Source of the DNA: JAGMXM01 sp964458325
Lineage (GTDB): Bacteria > Verrucomicrobiota > Verrucomicrobiia > Limisphaerales > UBA1319
NCBI GenBank assembly: GCA_964458325.1
Contig: CAYWIM010000028.1
Coordinates: forward strand, 1 to 49,406
DNA length: 49,406 bases
Direction of reading: 5' to 3'
Positions 9,176-15,619 of this stretch are shown piece after piece; the first letter of the stretch is position 1, and every line of letters starts with the position of its first letter. The position numbers were made by a program, and so were the translations under genes. A model generated the notes under the pieces. That model was given only the letters and a program-made list of their open reading frames with translations, ran no database searches and was not told the origin of the DNA.

Positions 9176-9425
9176 GCGTTTCCGCGTGCCGAGCCGCGCA
9201 TCCATGTCATGCGCGCGCGCACGGTTGGAACGGGAAGTGCTACTCGCAGGAGTGCGAAGCGGCGAAATAAGAACAAGGGCGCGTCTCCTTCTCGGCCTTG
9301 TCTGCGCCTCAGTCGTGGAAAGACTGTTGGTCCTTTTCACTGGCGATGACGCCGAGGGTACGGGGGGCAGGGGGACGCGGGGGGGTTGGGGGTTCTGTGG
9401 CTGGGCGGGGGGCCGGAGCGGAGTG

Positions 9426-9928
9426 GCGACGCGGGCTGAGATCCAAGACAGACACCAATCCCAGGTCACGTATCGGATCGAGTCAGGGACCGGAGGCGGG
9501 CGGGGTGCAGGTTGGGCGCCATACGAACCGTCGGAGGATCCATGGCCGGCGATGGGCCCGGGCGGTCGGTATCGGGTGATCGATGCGTGCCGGTATGACA
9601 CGGAGCTGCAACGGGAGCACGAGCGGATTCTGTGCGAGGGGCATCGTGTCCTGTGGCACATGGGGGAGCAGATGCGGCGGGAGGCGCTTGCTGCGGCGGG
9701 GTGGAGCGCGGTAGGCGGGGTGGTTGGAAGGACAGTTGGGACCGGTCTCAGAGCGGCTTGCAGGGCCGCTCGATATCCGGCGTTGTGCATGTATTTCAGA
9801 ATGCGGAGGGCGTATCGCCTCGGAGCGTTTGGCGTCAGGTGGAATATCCGATGTTAGAAAGCAATCGGAGAGTCACAATCCGTTATCATGTAGTAATGCA
9901 GGATGGCAGAGTGGTTCCCGCTTTATGA
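9426..9928 (+). pseudogene. Frameshifted remnant, possible polymorphic-toxin C-terminal region
   Basis: From about 9426 to 9770 one frame has coding-like third-position GC and encodes a segment containing YRVIDACRYDTELQREHERI and an alanine/glycine-rich stretch (AAAGWSAVGGVVGR). From about 9770 to 9928 the plausible protein continues in a different frame (GVVHVFQNAEGVSPRSVWRQ, then IRYHVVMQDGRVVPAL and stop), so a frameshift is likely near 9765-9785. The second part has lower GC, like the small gene that starts 15 bp later. A toxin domain directly before its immunity gene is the usual order for polymorphic toxins. I do not recognise the toxin family. No credible start was found. Confidence 0.35.
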
Positions 9929-9943
9929 GCACCCGATTCGAGT

Positions 9944-10219
9944 ATGTTTACATGTGAAAATCCGAACCTGATCATTAGCGACGAAGGCTTTTCGGTGCAG
10001 GTGTTAGGACCGGCCGGCCTGCGTTACCAGGAGGGAAAGCGGTGGCTTCGCATTAGCTCGGAGGTTCTTGCGAGTCCCCATGGTTTGGCGGTCTACCGTT
10101 TCTCGATCAAGAAGTGGGAGCCGGATGGGCGGCCGATAGGGGAAAAAGAGCGGAATTCGATCGTGGAGAATGTCCGCCGGGCTTTTGCGTTCCGCAATAT
10201 TGAAGTTGAGTTGATCTAA
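9944..10219 (+). CDS. Small protein resembling immunity protein Imm74
   Basis: This encodes 91 residues, starting MFTCENPNLIISDEGFSV and ending RRAFAFRNIEVELI. The layout recalls the Imm74 family of immunity proteins found beside polymorphic toxins: a Y-x-E-G segment, a residue run ending in SEVL, a VYRFSIKKWEPDG stretch, then an ERNSIVENVRRAFAF helix. The match is from memory. It begins 15 bp after the end of the frameshifted possible toxin. Its base composition is less GC-rich than the flanking chromosomal genes, which fits horizontal acquisition. The gene itself is intact, so it may be an orphan immunity gene. Repeat copy 1 starts 26 bp downstream. Confidence 0.6.
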   Translation: MFTCENPNLIISDEGFSVQVLGPAGLRYQEGKRWLRISSEVLASPHGLAVYRFSIKKWEPDGRPIGEKERNSIVENVRRAFAFRNIEVELI

Positions 10220-10244
10220 ATCGGCTGGGGTTAGCGGGCAGGGT

Positions 10245-10341
10245 GGCTAAAGGCCGGCGCTGGCGGCTATCAACCAGCACGCACAGAGTGGTTGCCCTAC
10301 CTTTCGGCTATCGGGTAGGGCGCGCACTCCGCTGCGCGCCG
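10245..10341. repeat. 97-bp repeat, copy 1, with two hairpins
   Basis: This 97-bp unit is nearly identical to 10828-10924. It contains a perfect hairpin GCCCTACC (10294-10301) / GGTAGGGC (10314-10321), then a second GC-rich hairpin (GCGCG/CGCGC, about 10320-10339). Two hairpins and dispersal between genes are typical of REP-like or MITE-like non-autonomous elements. Its right end joins directly to the tail of a possible toxin gene. Confidence 0.75.
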
Positions 10342-10416
10342 CAGCTGCAAGCCCTGCCTGGAGGGCAGATTCAAAAGTTCGTCTTGGATTGGCGCAACGA
10401 CTTGTTGGAACCATGA
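10342..10416 (+). pseudogene. 3' tail of a truncated gene, possible second toxin
   Basis: The only non-repeat part of this frame encodes about 24 residues (ending QIQKFVLDWRNDLLEP) and stops at a TGA overlapping the next gene's ATG (ATGA). Its upstream sequence is repeat copy 1, so the 5' part of the gene is missing. The stop/start overlap suggests the two were once translationally coupled, as in toxin-immunity pairs. The toxin identity is inference only. Confidence 0.35.
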
Positions 10417-10718
10417 CAATCCCGTTGGCAAAATACAAGGCTCTGGCGGGTTCCGCCGATATTGCCGCGGAAGCCATCCGGGCTGAAATCGAGAAGGCGC
10501 TGGAAGGGCAAGAAGCGGTCGACAGCCTCAGGAACCTTCAATTTATCAAGTCGCGGCTTGAAGAGATCAGCCGAATGCTGCGTCAGGGTACGGTTGTCAA
10601 GGACGCACGCCTGAAGGGAAGCATGGGGAGATTGGTGGTGGACACTTGGGCTCTGAAGCATCCGCTTGGGGAAGACATCTGCCAGATTGAGTGCGAGTTT
10701 GATCGGATTCATGAATGA
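10413..10718 (+). CDS. Small hypothetical protein, possible immunity protein
   Basis: This encodes 101 residues from the ATG at 10413 (MTIPLAKYKALAGSADIAAE). A TTG 24 bp upstream would add eight residues, but the ATG overlaps the preceding stop and is preferred. The sequence is amphipathic and mostly helical with charged residues, no signal peptide and no membrane segment. It ends GEDICQIECEFDRIHE. I do not recognise a family. Its position behind a truncated gene tail, in the same strip as the Imm74-like gene, suggests an immunity role by context only. Confidence 0.55.
   Translation: MTIPLAKYKALAGSADIAAEAIRAEIEKALEGQEAVDSLRNLQFIKSRLEEISRMLRQGTVVKDARLKGSMGRLVVDTWALKHPLGEDICQIECEFDRIHE
10608..10631 (+). 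repeat. 24-nt duplicated segment, first copy (inside small gene)
   Basis: This segment (CGCCTGAAGGGAAGC-R-TGGGGAGA) recurs at 10746-10769 with one mismatch. The first copy is inside the small gene at 10413-10718 and the second is downstream of its stop. It could be a partial duplication or a piece of a dispersed repeat that entered the gene. Confidence 0.6.
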
Positions 10719-10745
10719 CGGATGGGCTTGTGGAGGCAATTCGAT

Positions 10746-10769
10746 CGCCTGAAGGGAAGCGTGGGGAGA
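10746..10769 (+). repeat. 24-nt duplicated segment, second copy
   Basis: This copy lies 138 bp downstream of the first and differs at one base (G for A). It sits between the small gene and repeat copy 2, in otherwise non-coding sequence. Confidence 0.6.
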
Positions 10770-10827
10770 GTTCCGAGCCAGGGTCTGCGCCCTCCCTGCC
10801 CCTGCGCCGCGTGGGGTGGGGGAGGGC

Positions 10828-10924
10828 GGCTGAAGGCCGGTGCTGGCGGCTATAAACCAGCACGCACAGAGTGGTTGCCCTACCTTTCGGCTATCGGGTA
10901 GGGTGCGCACTCCGCTGCGCGCCG
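10828..10924. repeat. 97-bp repeat, copy 2
   Basis: This is a direct repeat of 10245-10341 with only a few substitutions (for example TATAAACC for TATCAACC). It keeps the CCTACC/GGTAGG hairpin and the GCGCAC-TCCG-CTGCGC stem. It lies between the second small gene and the truncated autotransporter gene. Confidence 0.75.
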
Positions 10925-10951
10925 GGCTGTCAGCTTGCAGCCATCAATGCG

Positions 10952-10995
10952 GCGTCCACGGAGTGGCCGCCCTACCTTTCGGCTATTGGGTAGGT
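10952..10995. repeat. Partial third copy of the repeat at the autotransporter 5' end
   Basis: This region repeats the GAGTGG...CCCTACCTTTCGGCTAT core of the 97-bp unit. The hairpin CCTACC (10971-10976) / GGTAGG (10989-10994) survives. It ends where the beta-strand-repeat gene begins: the GTG at 10994 lies on its edge. Confidence 0.65.
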
Positions 10996-12931
10996 GATGA
11001 GTGCCACGACTTTGATTTTTCCAATCCGTTTGGCATCCCCGCCATTCAAACTCGATTTGGAGCAGTTGGATCCGGCCGTGTTTAAGGGCGGGGACAACGT
11101 GACCTTCGACGATTCGGGGCTGAACCAGCCGGCGGTGGACATCGCGGCCGCGGTGAATCCGGGCGAGGTCGTCGTGAATGCCGTCAAGGATTACGTGTTC
11201 GGCTCGAGCAGCGGCGGGCGGATCACGGGGACGGGCGGGCTGCTGAAGACCAATTCTGGCCAGCTGACGCTGACCATCGACAACGATTACACGGGGGAAA
11301 CGGTGATTGGGGGCGGAACGATTCAACTGGGCGATGGAGTGGCCTGGGGAGGGTCGCTGGGTCTCGGCAATGTGATCAACCACGGGACGCTGGCGTTTCA
11401 CCGGGCCGATGCGGTCACGAACAGCGCGATGATCACAGGGACGGGCGCGGTCGTGCATCGCGGGGGCGGACAGCTGACCTTGAGCGGCAACAACTCGTAT
11501 AGCGGCGGCACGACCATCCGCAACCAAAGCACATTGCTGGCGGGGAGCGCGACGGCGCTGGGATCGGGGATAGTGACGCTGGCGGGAGGTGTCCTGAGCT
11601 GCGTGGGGCTGCAGATCGACAATGCGATTCAGGTGACGGCGGACAGCACGATTGAGAACACATCGAGCAGCTCGCTGCAGCTCAATAGCGGCGCGATCAG
11701 CCGCACGGGCGGGACGCTCACGCTCTCGGGCAGCGGCCCCATCCGGATCAACGCCGGTGGATTGGCCTACAGCGGGCCGATCGATCTGCAGACCACGCTG
11801 CAGTCGTATAACACCGAAGGGGCTCAGGTGTTCAACGGGATCATCTCGGGTCCCGGCGCATATCAGCGCCGCTGGCCGGGCCAGGGTTACACCGGGGAGA
11901 CCGTCTTTAACGCGGCGAACACCTATTACGGCGGGACCCTGCTTCGCGAGGGGAGCATCGGATTCGGCGTTTCGACCGTGTCGACTTTCCCAGGCATGAT
12001 CGACTCGGGCCCGATTGGGGTGGGGGCATTGAATCAGGACAACGCGACCTACACGGCTGTGTACGCAGCGGGCGGGGCGCGGACGGTGGCCAACGAGATC
12101 GTCCTGAACAGCGCGGGCCAGGCGTTCATCATCAAGGGCGTCCATGATCTGACCTTGTCCGGCCCGATCAATCTGGGCGGGAGCGCCAAGTCGATTCAGG
12201 TCGAGAATGCCGCTCGATCGATCCTGAGCGGGGACATCTCGAACGGGGAATTGGCAAAAACGGGCGGCGGCGTTCTATTCATCAACGGCAACAACAATGC
12301 CAGCTCCAGCACCGTCAGCGCGGGGGCGCTGGGCGGGGAGGGGACTTTTACGGGGCCGGTGACGGTCGAGCCGGGCGGCGCGCTTTCCCCGGGCGCGCCA
12401 TTCGGCACGCTGACCCTTCAAAGCGATTTGACGATCGGAGGCAGCCTCGAGGTCGAGATCGACAAAGGCCGAATGCCGACCAGCGACAGGGTATCGGTGG
12501 GCGGGGTTCTGACCAACGCGGGCACGGGGACGGTGACCGTATCGAACCTGGGACCGGCGCTGGCGGTGAACGACAATTTCACTCTGTTCGACAAGCCGGT
12601 CCTCAATGGCGGTGGGTTGGCGGTTACCGGGGCAGGTGTGGTGTGGGCCAACCATCTGGCCGTGGACGGCAGCATCTCGGTGGCATCGGTGGCCGTGCCG
12701 AAGCCGGCGGTGACAACGGTCGTGCTGAGCGGGGATCAACTGGTCTTTGGCGGCACCAATGGCACACCGGGAGGCGGCTTCTCCGTCTGGGGTTCGACCA
12801 ATGTCACCGCGCCTCCCGCCAGCTGGGGATTCGAGTCGAGCGGCGTGTTTGACGGTTCCGGTCGATTCAGCGTCACCAATCGGGTTGATCCAGCGGTGCC
12901 GGCGAAGTTCCTCCAGCTGAGCGTGCCGTGA
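10994..12931 (+). CDS. Autotransporter-associated beta-strand repeat protein, 5'-truncated
   Basis: The 645-residue product is rich in Gly/Thr/Asn and contains typical repeats (TGTGGLLKTNSGQLTLTIDN, then DYTGETVIGGGTIQLG; a later unit has LTLSGNNSYSGGTTI). The last 75 residues (GGTNGTPGGGFSVWGSTNVT ... FLQLSVP) match the C-terminal segment usual in verrucomicrobial proteins of this kind. Full-length members start with a signal peptide and a complete first domain. This one starts in mid-domain (GGDNVTFDDSG at about residue 32) after a short unlikely leader. The first codons abut a partial repeat copy, so the true 5' end was probably lost. Without a signal peptide the product would not be exported, so it may be a pseudogene. 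A possible hairpin sits at its stop codon. Confidence 0.8.
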   Translation: MMSATTLIFPIRLASPPFKLDLEQLDPAVFKGGDNVTFDDSGLNQPAVDIAAAVNPGEVVVNAVKDYVFGSSSGGRITGTGGLLKTNSGQLTLTIDNDYTGETVIGGGTIQLGDGVAWGGSLGLGNVINHGTLAFHRADAVTNSAMITGTGAVVHRGGGQLTLSGNNSYSGGTTIRNQSTLLAGSATALGSGIVTLAGGVLSCVGLQIDNAIQVTADSTIENTSSSSLQLNSGAISRTGGTLTLSGSGPIRINAGGLAYSGPIDLQTTLQSYNTEGAQVFNGIISGPGAYQRRWPGQGYTGETVFNAANTYYGGTLLREGSIGFGVSTVSTFPGMIDSGPIGVGALNQDNATYTAVYAAGGARTVANEIVLNSAGQAFIIKGVHDLTLSGPINLGGSAKSIQVENAARSILSGDISNGELAKTGGGVLFINGNNNASSSTVSAGALGGEGTFTGPVTVEPGGALSPGAPFGTLTLQSDLTIGGSLEVEIDKGRMPTSDRVSVGGVLTNAGTGTVTVSNLGPALAVNDNFTLFDKPVLNGGGLAVTGAGVVWANHLAVDGSISVASVAVPKPAVTTVVLSGDQLVFGGTNGTPGGGFSVWGSTNVTAPPASWGFESSGVFDGSGRFSVTNRVDPAVPAKFLQLSVP

Positions 12932-12944
12932 GCCCGTGGGGCTC
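12930..12944 (+). terminator. Hairpin at stop codon of autotransporter-like gene
   Basis: GAGCCC-GTG-GGGCTC is a perfect 6-bp stem with a 3-nt loop overlapping the TGA stop. No U-tract follows, so intrinsic termination is uncertain. Confidence 0.3.
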
Positions 12945-13074
12945 GCGAAACTCGACGGGGCAGCCACCCCGGGAATGATGCGGGTTGGTGGGTGGCCGGT
13001 TCGCGCTTCCTTGCGTCCGCGGCTCCGGATCGAGACGGATGCCGCACGGGCGCCATGTGTTATTCCGAGTCAAT

Positions 13075-13106
13075 TTGACTTGAAAAAATTCGGAAAGCTC
13101 TACATA
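13075..13106 (+). promoter_or_regulatory. Possible promoter upstream of exported protein gene
   Basis: TTGACT (13075-13080) sits in the only AT-rich stretch of the gap. A TACATA-like -10 follows at 13101-13106. The spacing of 20 bp is longer than the sigma-70 ideal. The ATG is 11 bp after the -10, so this promoter would give an almost leaderless mRNA. Confidence 0.25.
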
Positions 13107-13116
13107 TTCCACTCCT

Positions 13117-14760
13117 ATGAACCTAAGCAAGAACCACTTCAATCCGGTCATTTTTTCCCAACCCGAAGGAAGGGTCCGTGCTGCGAGGCGCGATCGAGCT
13201 CTCCGTGCCAAACCCACGGGGTATTGGAGCAAGACGCGGACATGGGGATGGGGGATGATCCTTGCGGTGGGAGTGCTGGGTTTGGGCGTTTTGGGGGGGG
13301 ATCTGGCGGAGGGGGCGGATGCGGCTTCGCTGGCGCGCGATGCGAACACGGCGTTGCGGACGGCCCAAGGGAATTTGTTCAATGGCAAGCTGAGTGAGGC
13401 GGCGGAATCGCTCCAGAAGGCAGAGGACCTGATCCGCGGACTGAGGGCGGCGGATCCTGCGAATGCCCAGGTGAGTTCGCTCGAGCAGAGATCGGCGAAG
13501 CTCAAGAAAGACATTGAGGCGCGGCAACCGAAGGGCACAGGGGCGCCGGCCGCCGCCGCGGGGGCGGTGAGCGCGGCCACGGCGGGCAAGCTGCCCGCGG
13601 GTGCGTCCTATCGGCTTCGCGAGGCGGATCGTTCGTTGACCGAGGCGGAGCGGGCGATGGGGAGTGCGACCGCATCGGCTCAATGGCGGATGGAGTCGGC
13701 GAAGGCGGGGATCAAGACGGCTCAGGAAAAGCTGGAAGAGATCCAGGCCCAGTTCGGGGATCAGGCGCCGGCCAGCCATCCGGACATCCGCGCGGTGACG
13801 GATCGGATTGCGGCTCTCGAGAAGCAGGTTGCGAGCGCGGCGGAGGGCGCCACGGCGGCGCAGCAGGCCGGCGATGCCGCGAAGTCCGAATCCGGCAAGT
13901 GGGAGGCGCGCTTGGCCCCCTACGTTCTGGGTCCGGGCCGGCAAGGCCACGACAAGGACAAATGGATGCCTGCTTCCGCGCCGCGCGCCCTGGATGAATT
14001 GGCGCGGGTGATCAACCTGCGGCGGGAGGCGGGGGCGGCGCTGGCCGAATACGACAAGGCGGGTCTGCCGGCCCCGGGCGATACGCTGGCCGAGCATGCG
14101 CGGCAACTGCGGTATGCGCTCGAGTCGTTTGCGAAGTCCCATCAATTGTTTGTGGAGGAAAGCGTGAGCTCGGCGGGCGAATTGCTCGAGCAGCAGGAAC
14201 GCTTTCTCAAAACCCAGGAAGCGAAACCGCCGGGAGGCAAGGAGCCGGTGCTGACGCTTCAGAAGGATCAATTGAGCGACAGCCGGGCCAAGATCAACCT
14301 GGCGGCGGCGCTGGTTCCGGCGGACGACAGCCGGATCGAGGGCCTGCGCAAGCGGTTGACGGACATCGAGCGGCGGGACGAAGCGATCCGGAAGGCCCGC
14401 GTCGCGAGCACCCGCCTGACGGCGGATCGCTATTCCGGCCAGGATCTCAAGCAGCTCAAATCGAAGGCCGAGGCCATTGTGATCGAGGCCATTGCGGGGG
14501 CCAAGGTTCTTCGCGTCACGATCATCCGCCCGGATTGGAAGGAGGAGAGCGTGATCGAGCCGACGGACACGACGCGCACGGCCCTCCGGTTTCGGACGAC
14601 TCGGAGTGTCACGGCTCAGGTGGCGGCACGGGCTGGGGTCGAGGTCAAGCTGCACACGTTGGATATCAGCAAGGATCGGCAGTCGGACGGTTCGTGGGGG
14701 GCCTTGTATGGGCACATCATGTTCACCGATCCGATCCTGGAAGAAAACGTGTTGAAATAG
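13117..14760 (+). CDS. Exported coiled-coil protein of unknown function
   Basis: This encodes 547 residues. A long basic N-region (about 1-45) precedes a hydrophobic segment (MILAVGVLGLGVLGG, about 47-61) that could be a signal peptide or membrane anchor. The mature part is rich in Ala, Glu, Lys and Arg with helical heptad-like stretches (about 70-130, 165-250, 310-430), interrupted by an alanine-rich linker (about 140-165). The C-terminal 100 residues look more globular and beta-rich (VLRVTIIRPDWKEESVIEP and later WGALYGHIMFTDPILEENVL). I do not recognise a family. The start at 13117 gives a positive N-region; a start at 13255 would leave a signal with no positive charge. The NIF3-type gene follows after 55 bp. 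Confidence 0.75.
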   Translation: MNLSKNHFNPVIFSQPEGRVRAARRDRALRAKPTGYWSKTRTWGWGMILAVGVLGLGVLGGDLAEGADAASLARDANTALRTAQGNLFNGKLSEAAESLQKAEDLIRGLRAADPANAQVSSLEQRSAKLKKDIEARQPKGTGAPAAAAGAVSAATAGKLPAGASYRLREADRSLTEAERAMGSATASAQWRMESAKAGIKTAQEKLEEIQAQFGDQAPASHPDIRAVTDRIAALEKQVASAAEGATAAQQAGDAAKSESGKWEARLAPYVLGPGRQGHDKDKWMPASAPRALDELARVINLRREAGAALAEYDKAGLPAPGDTLAEHARQLRYALESFAKSHQLFVEESVSSAGELLEQQERFLKTQEAKPPGGKEPVLTLQKDQLSDSRAKINLAAALVPADDSRIEGLRKRLTDIERRDEAIRKARVASTRLTADRYSGQDLKQLKSKAEAIVIEAIAGAKVLRVTIIRPDWKEESVIEPTDTTRTALRFRTTRSVTAQVAARAGVEVKLHTLDISKDRQSDGSWGALYGHIMFTDPILEENVLK

Positions 14761-14815
14761 GCGTGTCCGAAGTCCCGAGACAGGTGCCCGGGGCGGATCA
14801 GACGGGGGATTGGTC

Positions 14816-15574
14816 ATGGGAGCGAGTTTGCGCGAGGTGGCAGGGGCTTGCGACCGGCTGCTGCGGCCCGATCGGTTTGACGATTGGGCGCAAGCGTTCA
14901 ACGGGTTGCAGGTCCAGAACCGGGGTCGAGTGACGCGCCTGGCGGCGGCCGTGGATGCGCGGGAGGCAACGATCGGCTCAGCGATCGAGGCGGGGGCGGA
15001 TCTGCTTTTAGTGCATCACGGATTATTTTGGTCGCCCGGGCAGCCATGGACGGGGCCGCGCTACCGGATGTTCGGCCGGCTATGGGAGCATAACCTGGCG
15101 GTCTACAGCTCGCACCTGCCGCTGGATGCGCATCCGCGCGTCGGGAACAACGCGCAGCTCTGCCGGGCGCTGGGGCTGGAGGCATCCGATCCCTTTCTGA
15201 AACTGCACGGCGGATTCATCGGATGGAGGGCGCGCGCGCGGCTGGCGCGGTCGGAACTGATCGAGCGTTTCGAGCGGGCGGTGGGAGGGCCATGTCGGGT
15301 CGTGCCGTGCGGGCCCGCGGTATGCCGGCGGATTGGCGTGGTGTCGGGCGGCGCGGGGGATGAGATTCGCGTGGCGGCGGAAGAGGGAGTGGACACGTTC
15401 GTGACCGGGGAAGGACCGCACTGGACCTACGGTGTGGCGGAGGAGTTGGGGATCAACGTGCTCTATGGAGGCCATTACGCGACCGAGACGTTCGGGGTGC
15501 GCGCATTGGCGGCATGGTTGGGGCGGCGGTTCGGGGTGCCTTGGGCATTCCTGGATCTGCCGACGGGGCTGTGA
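14816..15574 (+). CDS. NIF3-family dinuclear metal-centre protein (YbgI-like)
   Basis: This encodes 252 residues of the conserved NIF3/YbgI family, which forms toroidal hexamers with a two-metal site. The cellular role is still debated and GTP cyclohydrolase-like annotations are unproven. Visible metal ligands are the His pair in LLLVHHGLFW (about residue 65), the Asp of SHLPLD (about 101), and the His and Glu in GGHYATETFG (near residue 220). Length is normal for the short form without the PII-like insert. The start was set at the ATG (14816) rather than a TTG two codons upstream. It converges on priA, whose stop is 45 bp away. That gap has no clear terminator. Confidence 0.9.
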   Translation: MGASLREVAGACDRLLRPDRFDDWAQAFNGLQVQNRGRVTRLAAAVDAREATIGSAIEAGADLLLVHHGLFWSPGQPWTGPRYRMFGRLWEHNLAVYSSHLPLDAHPRVGNNAQLCRALGLEASDPFLKLHGGFIGWRARARLARSELIERFERAVGGPCRVVPCGPAVCRRIGVVSGGAGDEIRVAAEEGVDTFVTGEGPHWTYGVAEELGINVLYGGHYATETFGVRALAAWLGRRFGVPWAFLDLPTGL

Positions 15575-15619
15575 TTGGAAGGCGGGGCAGCGGTGGCAGA
15601 GGGGACCGCGCGCCGGGGG

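Noticed and set aside
9069..9425. Continuous gene from 9069 through the possible toxin
   Set aside because: The first 350 bases read as low-complexity sequence over hairpins and lack coding character. Only the later part looks coding.
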